From: an uncultured Paracoccus sp. | GTDB lineage: Bacteria; Pseudomonadota; Alphaproteobacteria; Rhodobacterales; Rhodobacteraceae | Length of the DNA: 64,000 nucleotides | Direction: 5' to 3' | NCBI RefSeq assembly: GCF_947496875.1 | Contig: NZ_CANMEH010000008.1 | Span: forward strand, 62,001 to 126,000 | Part shown: positions 45,415 to 54,400 of the stretch, piece by piece | Layout: each line of letters begins with the position of its first letter | Numbering within the stretch: position 1 is the first letter of the stretch | Position numbers and translations under genes: made by a program | Notes under the pieces: model-generated | Seen by the model: the letters and a program-made list of their open reading frames with translations, nothing else | Databases searched by the model: none | Told to the model about the DNA's origin: nothing

Positions 45415-46038
45415 ATGATTCAGGTTGACGATCAGGGCAGCGGGGTGGTGACGCTCACGCTCGACCGCGCGGACAAGGCCAACGCCCTGACCGCCGAGAT
45501 GCTGGATTCGTTGACCACCGCAGCGGCCACGGTCGGCCGGTCGGATGCGCGCGCGTTGATCCTGACCGGACGCGGTCCGGTGTTTTCCGCGGGCGCCGAT
45601 CTGGACGCGGCGCGGGCGGGACTGGCCACGTCGGACGAATGGGAACGGCTGTCCGGCACCATCGCGGAACTGCCGGTGCTGACCATCGCGGCACTGAACG
45701 GCACGGTCGTCGGCGGGGCCTTCGGCATGGTGCTGGCCTGTGATCTGCGGGTCGCCGTGCCCACGGCCCGGTTCTTCTATCCCGTGATGAAGCTGGGATT
45801 CCTGCCGCAGCCGTCCGACCCGGAACGGCTGGTGGCACTGGTCGGCCCGGCGCGGGCGGCGATGATCCTGATGGCCGGGCAGCGGATCGACGCGGACGAG
45901 GCGCTGGCCTGGGGTCTGATCGACCGGATCGCCGAGCCCGCCGCGCTGCTGGATATCGCGCGCGACCTGTGCCGTGACGTGCTGGGAGCCGGTCGCGACC
46001 ATGTCCAGCGCATCAAGGAGATGATCGGCCGGCGCTGA
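45415..46038 (+). CDS. Enoyl-CoA hydratase/isomerase (crotonase) superfamily protein lacking both catalytic Glu
   Basis: The crotonase-fold protein has 207 residues, shorter than the usual ~260. It keeps the oxyanion-hole parts: VFSAGADLD at about 57-63 and the NGTVVGGAFGMVLACD loop at about 95-110. Where enoyl-CoA hydratases have GGGCEL and PE..LG, this has GGAFGM (Gly104) and YPVMKLG (Val124), so both glutamates that add water are absent. It may be an isomerase, a thioesterase-like or CoA-binding member, or inactive. The C-terminal helical domain is trimmed. It is convergent with the DUF454 gene, 11 bp away. Confidence 0.85.
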   Translation: MIQVDDQGSGVVTLTLDRADKANALTAEMLDSLTTAAATVGRSDARALILTGRGPVFSAGADLDAARAGLATSDEWERLSGTIAELPVLTIAALNGTVVGGAFGMVLACDLRVAVPTARFFYPVMKLGFLPQPSDPERLVALVGPARAAMILMAGQRIDADEALAWGLIDRIAEPAALLDIARDLCRDVLGAGRDHVQRIKEMIGRR

Positions 46039-46049
46039 ACTGCACCCGA

Positions 46050-46439
46050 TCAGCCGCGCATACGCGGTTCGGCCCTCAGGCCGGAGGGCGGCGGCACGGG
46101 CCTGGTCGCGATGAACAGCGCGACCAGCGTCAGGACGGTGACCTGTGCGAGCCAGAGCGGAACGGGCAGGACGAAGGCGCTGACCCCCAGCCCCACGGCC
46201 ATGCCCCCGATGGCAAGGACCTTGACCCGCGATGCGATGGCGCCGTGCTCCCGCCATTCGCGGATCTGACGTCCGAAGACCGGATGCGCCATGAGCAGGC
46301 CATGGAACCGGGGCGAGGACCGGTCGAAGGCAAAGGCCGCCAGCAGCAGGAACGGCACGGTGGGCAGGATCGGCAGTACCGCCCCCGTCAACGCCAGCAC
46401 AACGGCCAGGATCCCGACGCTTCCCCAGAATACCCGCAT
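46050..46439 (-). CDS. DUF454 (YbaN-like) small membrane protein
   Basis: The 129-residue protein has three hydrophobic segments: VGILAVVLALTGAVLPILPTVPFLLLAAF at the N-terminus, then VLAIGGMAVGLGVSAFVLP and LAQVTVLTLVALFIATRP. The first segment with PTVPFLLLAAFAFDRSSPRFHGLLMAHP.FG is the DUF454 signature. Function unknown; inner membrane by prediction. Its ATG lies 1 bp after the ahcY stop, so it is co-transcribed with ahcY. Confidence 0.9.
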   Translation of the reverse strand: MRVFWGSVGILAVVLALTGAVLPILPTVPFLLLAAFAFDRSSPRFHGLLMAHPVFGRQIREWREHGAIASRVKVLAIGGMAVGLGVSAFVLPVPLWLAQVTVLTLVALFIATRPVPPPSGLRAEPRMRG

Positions 46440-46440
46440 C

Positions 46441-47841
46441 TCAGTAGCGATAATGTTCCGACTTGAAGGGCCCGTTCACCGGCACGCCGATATAGTCGGC
46501 CTGCTCGGGACGCAGCTCCGTCAGGCGGACGCCGATCCGGTCCAGATGCAGGCGCGCCACCTTTTCGTCCAGATGCTTGGGCAGGATGTAGACCCCCGGC
46601 GGATAGTCGTCGCCCTTGGTCCACAACTCGATCTGCGCCAGAACCTGGTTGGTGAAGCTGGCCGACATGACAAAGCTGGGGTGACCGGTGGCGTTGCCGA
46701 GGTTCAGCAGACGGCCCTGGGACAGCAGGATGATGCGGTTGCCGGACGGCATCTCGATCATGTCGACCTGATCCTTGATGTTCGTCCATTTGTGGTTGCG
46801 CAGCGCAGCCACCTGAATCTCGTTGTCGAAATGGCCGATATTGCCGACGATCGCCATGTCCTTCATCTCGCGCATGTGCTCGACGCAGATGACGTCCCGG
46901 TTTCCGGTGGTGGTGACGAAGATGTCGGCGCTGGCGGTCACGTCTTCCAGGCGAACGACCTCGAACCCGTCCATCGCGGCCTGCAGCGCGCAGATCGGAT
47001 CGACCTCGGTCACCTTGACCCGCGCGCCGGCCCCGCGCAGCGACGCGGCCGATCCCTTGCCGACGTCGCCATAGCCGCAGACCACGGCGACCTTGCCGGC
47101 CATCATCGTGTCGGTCGCGCGGCGAATGCCGTCGACCAGCGATTCCTTGCAGCCGTACTTGTTGTCGAACTTGGATTTGGTGACGCTGTCGTTCACGTTG
47201 ATCGCCGGGAACGGCAGCAGACCCTGCCTGTGCAGGTCGTACAGGCGGTGGACGCCGGTGGTGGTTTCCTCGCTGACCCCGCGCAGCGCGTCGCGCTGAC
47301 GGGCGAACCAGCCGGGCGTCTCGGTGATCCGCTTGCGAATCTGCGCGAACAGCGCCTGTTCCTCGTCGGACTGGGGCGCGGCGATCAGCTCGTTCTCGCC
47401 GGCCTCGACCCGGGCGCCCAGCAGGACGTACAGCGTCGCATCGCCGCCGTCGTCCAGGATCATGTTGGCAGTGCCGTCCCCGAACTGGAAGATCCGGTCG
47501 GTATAGGCCCAGTAATCCGCCAGCGTCTCGCCCTTGATGGCAAAGACCGGCACGCCCGTGGCTGCAATGGCCGCGGCGGCGTGGTCCTGGGTGGAATAGA
47601 TGTTGCACGACGCCCAGCGCACGTCCGCGCCCAGGGCCACCAGCGTCTCGATCAGCACCGCTGTCTGGATCGTCATGTGCAGCGACCCGGCGATCCTGGC
47701 GCCTGCCAGCGGGCGCTCGGCGCCGAATTCCTCGCGCAGGGCCATCAGGCCCGGCATCTCGGTCTCCGCGATGTCGATTTCCTTGCGGCCGAATTCGGCC
47801 AGGCTGATGTCACGGATGATCGAAGCGGTTTCGGTCTGCAT
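46441..47841 (-). CDS. ahcY: Adenosylhomocysteinase
   Basis: AhcY splits S-adenosylhomocysteine into adenosine and homocysteine and keeps SAM-dependent methylation going. The 466-residue length is typical of the bacterial form with the ~40-residue insert. Motifs: the N-terminal [31 protein letters not shown] region, [15 protein letters not shown] at the catalytic site, and [15 protein letters not shown] with the NAD-binding GxGxxG. It ends in the conserved KSEHYRY. The DUF454 gene follows after 1 bp. I see no SAH riboswitch upstream. Confidence 0.97.
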   Translation of the reverse strand: MQTETASIIRDISLAEFGRKEIDIAETEMPGLMALREEFGAERPLAGARIAGSLHMTIQTAVLIETLVALGADVRWASCNIYSTQDHAAAAIAATGVPVFAIKGETLADYWAYTDRIFQFGDGTANMILDDGGDATLYVLLGARVEAGENELIAAPQSDEEQALFAQIRKRITETPGWFARQRDALRGVSEETTTGVHRLYDLHRQGLLPFPAINVNDSVTKSKFDNKYGCKESLVDGIRRATDTMMAGKVAVVCGYGDVGKGSAASLRGAGARVKVTEVDPICALQAAMDGFEVVRLEDVTASADIFVTTTGNRDVICVEHMREMKDMAIVGNIGHFDNEIQVAALRNHKWTNIKDQVDMIEMPSGNRIILLSQGRLLNLGNATGHPSFVMSASFTNQVLAQIELWTKGDDYPPGVYILPKHLDEKVARLHLDRIGVRLTELRPEQADYIGVPVNGPFKSEHYRY

Positions 47842-47938
47842 GGAACCCTGTGCCTGTAGATAACCCGCGTCCGCATGTCACAGCCGGCGTCCGGACGCAA
47901 TCACCGGACCCGATCGGAGGGGCGAGACGGTGCGGGAT

Positions 47939-48367
47939 TCAGATCAACCCTGCGGTACTGAAGATCGCGACAGGGCTGGCATCGCCCGTATAGCCGATGC
48001 CAGAGGCCACGACGCAGCTGGTCCGGTCCGGACGGGCCAGCACCATCGTCCAGGTCCCCATCTGCTCCGAACCCCAGAGATGGAGTCCGTCATTGTTGTG
48101 TGCCACCAGCGTCTCGCCGAACTCGCCCTGCAAGGTGCCGGTGACCTCGGCGGTCGCGTCGCACCACGGCGTTCCGGCATCGTCGACCCCGGCTGGCAGC
48201 GTCGTTGCGAGGTCCACCACCTGCTGCGCGCTCATCCCGCTGACGGCCGACCAGGCCTTGACGAGCGGCTGGTTTACGGGCGGCTCGACAGCGGACTGCG
48301 CGGCAGTTACTGGAAACAGAACGGCGGTGGCGGTCAGGAACGCTGCGACTTGGCGGGCAAAACACAT
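47939..48367 (-). CDS. Small exported protein of unknown function
   Basis: The 142-residue protein has a signal peptide (MCFARQVAAFLTATAVLFPVTAAQSA). ATG 48367 has GAGG 8-9 bp upstream and is preferred to a TTG at 48385. The mature part has two Cys (DAGTPWCDATAEV and DRTSCVVASGIGY) that could form a disulfide, and reads TLQGEFGETLVAHNNDGLHLWGSEQMGTWTMVLARP, suggesting a small beta-sheet domain. No family recognised. It is divergent from glk. Confidence 0.75.
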   Translation of the reverse strand: MCFARQVAAFLTATAVLFPVTAAQSAVEPPVNQPLVKAWSAVSGMSAQQVVDLATTLPAGVDDAGTPWCDATAEVTGTLQGEFGETLVAHNNDGLHLWGSEQMGTWTMVLARPDRTSCVVASGIGYTGDASPVAIFSTAGLI

Positions 48368-48507
48368 AACGGTAAACCTCGGCAAAAAATCTTGTTGGTC
48401 TTGTCAAGGATAAACTCGCCGGGGGTGACCAGGTTCCGGCCGCATGTCCGAACCGGTCTGAAGCCGGGTAAGGCTTTCGTGATGCCCCGTGGTCTTGGTG
48501 AACCCAC

Positions 48508-49407
48508 GTGACTGACCTTGTTGCCGATCTGGGCGGTACCAACCTGCGACTGGGGCTGGTCAGGGAGTCGCGTCTTGTCGACACCGAAAGCGTCCGCGGC
48601 AGTCTTGATCAAGCCAAGCTGGTCGACATCATCCGGAGCTTTGCCGCCCAAGCCGGCGAACCGCCACAGCGGGCGGTGTTGTCCGTCGCGGGGCCGGTCA
48701 TCGGCGGCGTTGCCCACCTGACCAACCGCGCCCTGACCCTGAGCGAGGTCGAGTTGTCACGCGACCTCGGTACCGAGGTCCGGCTGATCAACGACCTCGC
48801 GGCAACCGGGCGGGCGCTGCCTGCGCTGTCCGGCGATGGCATCGGCATGATCCGCCCGGGCCGGCCCGTCGCGCCGGGGAACGGTCAGGCGCTGGTGGTG
48901 AATGTCGGAACCGGGTTTAACGTGTGTGCCGTCCGGCAGGTCGATGGGCGGTCGATCGTGCTGGAATCTGAGACCGGCTACGCAGCGCTGCCGGCGGGCA
49001 TCGCGACGATACTGAAGGCGGAACTCGGGCGTTCGGCCGACGCCGTTCTGGTCATCGAGCACCTGATTTCCGGTCCGGGGCTCGCCCGCCTGATCCGCGA
49101 ACTGGGCAGCCGCGGGCAGGATGAAGACATCGCCCGACGCCTCGCCGCGCGGCTGTTCGGGATGGTCTGTGCCGATCTGGCGCTGCGGCACTGGCCGGAC
49201 CGGGGGCTGTGGCTGACCGGCAGCGCGGCACGGGCGATGGTGTCGGATCGAACGCCGTTTCTTGCAGGCTTCGATGAGGTGCTGGGCCACCCTGCCCTGC
49301 CGGACAGTCTCAGGGAACATCTGGGGTGCATGCCGGTGATCGAGATCGTCGACGATCTGGCGCCCTTGCGCGGCTGCATGGCGATGCTGGCAGACTGGCC
49401 AAGCTGA
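48508..49407 (+). CDS. glk: Glucokinase (Glk family)
   Basis: Glucokinase phosphorylates glucose to glucose-6-phosphate, feeding Pgm. The 299-residue protein has the ATP-phosphate loop LVADLGGTNLRLGL at the start, LSVAGPV, the catalytic-type Asp in LINDLAATGRALP and VVNVGTGFNVCAV. The usual E-x-G-H sugar/metal segment reads ESETGYAALP here, with Tyr in place of His. GTG at 48508 is the start; no ATG fits. It is slightly shorter than E. coli Glk (321). Confidence 0.88.
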   Translation: MTDLVADLGGTNLRLGLVRESRLVDTESVRGSLDQAKLVDIIRSFAAQAGEPPQRAVLSVAGPVIGGVAHLTNRALTLSEVELSRDLGTEVRLINDLAATGRALPALSGDGIGMIRPGRPVAPGNGQALVVNVGTGFNVCAVRQVDGRSIVLESETGYAALPAGIATILKAELGRSADAVLVIEHLISGPGLARLIRELGSRGQDEDIARRLAARLFGMVCADLALRHWPDRGLWLTGSAARAMVSDRTPFLAGFDEVLGHPALPDSLREHLGCMPVIEIVDDLAPLRGCMAMLADWPS

Positions 49408-49506
49408 CCGAAATGTGATCCCCGCCCCCTCGCGCGTCTGGATTTCGGTCCGCTGTGCTGCAACACTGGTTGCAACAACAAGACCGAAGCGAGCGGGCAG
49501 GCAGCG

Positions 49507-51453
49507 ATGCACATCAACCGGGGGCACGGGCGGCGTCGCGCCGGCCGACAGGGGCAGTCCGACAATTCGGCCGCCGTCCTGTGGGGCACGGGGCTTGTGG
49601 CCGCATTGATCGCGGCACCCCTGATGGCACCAGCCCAGTCCGCCGGATCCCTGGCGCCGATCTCGTCGCCGTTTTCGAGCCTGTTCGGGGGCAGACCGGG
49701 CACCAACTCGCCGGTCGATCTGCAGTTTCGCGTGGCAGGGGACGACGGGGGGCTGGAACGGGCCATCCGCAACACCTCCCTGCTGACCGGCGCGCTGCAG
49801 GAGGGTCGGGTGACCGGCCAGGACATCCTGGCTGCCGCCCGGGCCGATTATGCGCGGATCCTGGGCACGTTATACGACAACGGCCATTACAGCGTGGTGA
49901 TCGACATCCGCCTGGACGGGGTCGAGGCCGCAACCATCGCGCCGCTGGATGCGCCCGCGGTGGTGCGTCAGGTCGTGGTGAATGTCGATCCCGGCCCGGC
50001 CTTCCGCTACAGCCGGGCGCAGATCGCACCCGTGGCGCCACAAACCGATCTGCCCACGGACTATGCCGCGGGCGAGGTCGCGGAAACCTCCACCATGCGG
50101 CGGGCCGCCCGCGCCGGGGTCGAGGGATGGCGGCAGCAGGGCCATGCCAAGGCCGAGGTTGCGGCGACGGCGATCACCGCCGACCACCCGACCGCGACGG
50201 TGGACAGCCGCATCGCCCTGACGCCCGGCCCGGCCGTCCGGTTCGGCACGCTGACGATTGCGGGCAACCAGCGCATGGACCCGCGCCGGCTTCGCAAGAT
50301 CGCCGGATTCCCGTCCGGCGAGGTCTTCGACCCCGACGAGCTGGAAACCGTGCGCCGGCGCCTGCGCCGTGCCGGCGTCTTTTCCGCCATCACCCTGGAA
50401 GAGGCCGATTTCCTCGGCCCCGACGACACGCTGGACGTCAACCTGACGGTGGTCGAGCAGAAGCCCCGCCGAGTCGGCGCGGGGTTCGAGATCAGCTCCG
50501 TCGATGGCGCCCGCGTCTCGGGCTACTGGATGCATCGCAACCTGCTGGGCGGGGGCGAGCGGCTGCGGGTCGATGCCGAGGTGGGCGACATCGGCTCCGG
50601 CCTGTCGGGCCGCGACAGCCGCGTGTGGGTGAGGGTCGAGCGGCCGGCGACGCCCAATGCGGACACCACCGCCTATGTCGAGGCGGGCGCCGAGCGCCTG
50701 CGAGAAGAAGACTACGACCAGGACCTGGGTGTTCTGGGTCTGGGCTTCCGATACCAGCCCAGCGAGCGGCTGACCGGCGATGTCGCGCTGGAATATCGCC
50801 GGTCGCGCGTGACCGACCCCGACGATGCATCGGATTTCGCGGTGGTCGCGCTGCCCACCGAAATCACGTGGGATCGACGCGAGCCGCTGGAAACCGACGC
50901 CAAGCGGGGCTTCTGGCTGAGCGGAGAAGTCACCCCGTTCGCGGGCGCTGACGACGAAACCGGATCGGGGCTGCGCGTCCTGGGCGAGGGGCGCACCTAT
51001 CGCAGCTTTGGCCAGGACGACCGCCTGACCCTGGCGGGCCGGGCCCGCGCCGGGTCGATCCTGGGTCCCGAGATCGTCGAGACACCGCGCGAATACCTGT
51101 TCTATTCGGGTGGCGGCGGATCGGTTCGCGGCCAGCCCTACCAGTCGCTCGGGGTGCGGGCGATTTCCTCGAGCGAGGGCCCGATCAAGACCGGCGGCAT
51201 GAGCGTCGCGAATGCCACGGCCGAGTTGCGCTATCAGGTGCGCGAACGGTTCGGGCTGGCCGCCTTTGCCGATGCCGGGCGGGTCTGGACCGATTCGGGC
51301 TGGGACGGCGACAGCGACTGGCACGCAGGCGCCGGGGTCGGCGTGCGGTACAACACCCCCATCGGCCCGCTGCGCTTCGACGTGGCCGGGCCGGTGGGCG
51401 GCGATACCGGCGAGGGGGTTCAGGTCTATCTGGGCCTGGGACAGGCATTCTGA
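49507..51453 (+). CDS. tamA: Outer-membrane translocation/assembly module TamA (Omp85 family)
   Basis: TamA is the outer-membrane half of the TAM complex, which helps insert outer-membrane proteins and move phospholipids. The 648-residue protein has a long N-terminal part with a hydrophobic signal segment (VLWGTGLVAALIAAPLMAPAQSA at about 25-47). POTRA domains lie at about 75-310 (FGTLTIAGNQRMDPRRLRKIAGFPSGE, then DPDELETVRRRLRRAGVF). The barrel has the Omp85 motifs FYSGGGGSVRGQPYQSLG and GPLRFDVAGPVG and ends in aromatic Phe, as outer-membrane barrels do. The stop overlaps the tamB ATG by one base. Confidence 0.94.
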   Translation: MHINRGHGRRRAGRQGQSDNSAAVLWGTGLVAALIAAPLMAPAQSAGSLAPISSPFSSLFGGRPGTNSPVDLQFRVAGDDGGLERAIRNTSLLTGALQEGRVTGQDILAAARADYARILGTLYDNGHYSVVIDIRLDGVEAATIAPLDAPAVVRQVVVNVDPGPAFRYSRAQIAPVAPQTDLPTDYAAGEVAETSTMRRAARAGVEGWRQQGHAKAEVAATAITADHPTATVDSRIALTPGPAVRFGTLTIAGNQRMDPRRLRKIAGFPSGEVFDPDELETVRRRLRRAGVFSAITLEEADFLGPDDTLDVNLTVVEQKPRRVGAGFEISSVDGARVSGYWMHRNLLGGGERLRVDAEVGDIGSGLSGRDSRVWVRVERPATPNADTTAYVEAGAERLREEDYDQDLGVLGLGFRYQPSERLTGDVALEYRRSRVTDPDDASDFAVVALPTEITWDRREPLETDAKRGFWLSGEVTPFAGADDETGSGLRVLGEGRTYRSFGQDDRLTLAGRARAGSILGPEIVETPREYLFYSGGGGSVRGQPYQSLGVRAISSSEGPIKTGGMSVANATAELRYQVRERFGLAAFADAGRVWTDSGWDGDSDWHAGAGVGVRYNTPIGPLRFDVAGPVGGDTGEGVQVYLGLGQAF

Positions 51454-54400
51454 TGATCCGGCTTCTTCTTGCCCTGTGGCTGATCTTGGCACCAACGCTC
51501 GGGTTTGCGCAGACCGAGGCGACGGGAACGGCGACCCCCGGGGACGTGGCCACGGATGCGGCCGAACTGTCGGCGGAGGTCGAGGACGACCGAGGGTTTC
51601 TGACCCGCTTTCTGGAACGCAACCTGTCCGACGCGGGCCGCCGGGTCGTGATCACCGGGTTCGACGGCGCGCTGTCGTCCCGCGCCACCTTCGACTCGAT
51701 TACCATCGCCGATGCCGAGGGGGTGTGGATCGAACTGCTTGATGGGGCGATCCAGTGGGACCGCTCGGCCCTGTTCGGGCGACGCATCGAGATCGAGGAA
51801 CTGTCGGCCCGCGAGATCCGTCTGCCCCGCCTGCCCGCCGGCGAGCGCCAGGCCCGTACCCCCGAGATCAGGGAATTCCAGCTGCCCACCCTGCCCGTGT
51901 CGGTCAACATCGCCCGGATCGCGGCCGAGCGGGTCGAACTGGGCGAGCCGGTGATCGGCGAGGAGGCCGCCGTCAGCGTCGCCGGCTCGATGCAATTGGG
52001 TGGCGGCGAGGGCGAGGCACAGCTGCGCATCGAGCGGGTGGACGGCAAGACCGGCGTCTTCGCCCTGGATGCCGCGTTCTCGAACGAAACCCGCAACTTG
52101 CGACTTGCCCTGACTCTGGACGAGGCGCGCGACGGGCTGTTCGCCAATCTGGTCGATCTCTACGACAAACCCGCGCTGCGCGCCGAGATCAGCGGCGAAG
52201 GGCCGCTGTCGGACTTCATGGCCGACATCAGGCTGGCCACCGACGGGCAGGACCGCGTAACCGGTCGCGCCTCGGCGCACGCGCAGACCGGTCCTGACGG
52301 GACCCCCGGAACCGGGTTCCGGCTGGAGCTGACCGGCGACGTCGCCAGCCTGCTGCCGCCGGACAACCGCACCTTCTTCGGCCCCGAATCGACGCTGCTC
52401 GCCGAGGGATGGCGCGGTCAGGACGGGCAGCTGTCGCTGCCGGTGCTGCTGGTCGACACCGAGGGGCTGAACCTGTCCGGTTCGCTGGCCCTGAACGAAA
52501 CGGGGGCGCCCCAGTCGGTCGTGATCCTGCTGTCGCTGGGCGAGGATGCGGGCGCGACCACCCTGCCCGTCCGCCTGCCGCTGGGGCGCGAGGTCACGAC
52601 GGTGCAGTCAGGCAGCCTGCAGATTTCCTATGACGCGGCGCAGGGCGACAGCTGGACCGCGCGCGGCCGGATCGGCGACCTGATCCGCAACGGCGACCGG
52701 ATCGGGGCCCTGACCCTGGACGGCAGCGGCAGCGTGGTGCTGGCGGACGGCGATCTGGAACAGGTCGTGGGCCAGATCGTGTTCGGCGCCGATGATCTGG
52801 CGCTGGCGGATGCGGGGCTGCAGCAGGCCTTGGGCCGCACGATAAACGGGGAGACCCGCTTCGACCTGACCCCCGGCAACGCGATGGAGCTGACCGACCT
52901 GTCCGTGACCGGCGAGGGTTTCGGCCTGTTCGGCACCCTTCTTGCCGACGGGCTGCGCAGCGGCATCACCATCTCGGGCGAGATGGACGCCGGCTACGAG
53001 GACCTGTCGCGCCTGTCCACGTTGGCGGGGCGGCCGCTGACCGGGCAGGCGGCAGCCCGGCTGACCGGCCTCTACACCGTGCTGTCCCGCGGCTTCGACA
53101 TCGAGGCCGAGGTGCACGGCACCGACATCACCGTTGACCAGGAACAGCTCGACCGGCTGCTGGCCGAGGATTCCACCATCACGCTGAGCGTGCGCCGGGA
53201 CGAGGACGGCATCGACCTGCGGGACCTCACCATCAACGCCCAGCGGCTGATCGCTCAGGCGCAGGGGCTGCTGACCAGCGAGATGGCGGATATCAGGGCG
53301 ACGCTGCAGTTGGCCAGCCTGACTGACGCGGATCCCGAGATGGCCGGCAGCCTGACCGCCGAGGCGGTGCTGTCCGGCGCGAGCGGCGCCCGGCGGGTCG
53401 CCATCAACGGCGAAGCCACCGACCTCGTCCTCGGGATCAGCGAGCTGGACGGCGCCTTACAGGGCGTCACCAACCTGACCGTCCTCGCCCAGCAGCAGGA
53501 CGGCGCCTTTCAGCTGCAGGAACTGCGGCTGGCCAATCCGCAGATCACGGTCGACGGCGAAGGCAGCCTGGCCCGGGGCGCGGTAGACGCGCGGTTCGAC
53601 CTTGCCATGCCAGACATCTCGGTGCTGGGTCGGGGCTGGTCCGGCGGCCTGCGGGCGCAGGCGACCGTCACCGAACGCGACGGCACCCGGCATCTGGACC
53701 TGACCGGCACAGGCAACGATCTGCGTCTGGGGCAGGCCGACGTGGACGGCGCCCTGACCGGCGTGACGCAGCTGCGCCTGCAGGCCGCCCAGCGGGACGG
53801 GATCATCACGGTCGAGACGCTGGAACTGGACAATCAGCAGATGAGCGCGCGTGCCCAGGGACAGATCGGCGAGAACGTCACCGACCTGCAGGGAAGCGTC
53901 GACATCCGGTCGCTGGCCGCGTTCGGCCGCGGATGGCGCGGATCGCTGGCCCTGACCGGTTCGCTGGCCGATGACGGTGAGGGGGGCCGCCGGCTGGACG
54001 TGACCGGGACAGGCGAGGACCTGTCGCTGGGACAGGAACAGGCCGACGGGGTTTTGGCCGGCACCACCCGCATCGCGATCCGCGGGGTTCAGCAGGCCGA
54101 CGGATTTGTCCTCGAACAGGGCGAGATCGCGAACGAGCGGGCCGAGATCCGGGCCGAGGGCCGGCTGGGCAAGGGCGATACCGATCTGACCGGCCGCCTG
54201 GAAATCGCCGATCTGGGCGATCTGGGGCTGGGCTGGGGCGGCTCGCTGCAGGCCAGCGGCAGTTTCGCCGATGACGGGTCCGGGGCGCGTCAGCTGACCG
54301 TCGACGGCGTGGGCCGCGATCTGCGGCTGGGACAGGCGAATGTCGACGGCGTGCTGGACGGCGAAACCCGTCTGGCGGTCCGTGCGACCGAGCGCGACGG

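Noticed and set aside
47842..47938. Possible SAH riboswitch before ahcY
   Set aside because: No stem pattern or conserved GAGGAGCG-type core could be recognised in the 97 bp upstream.
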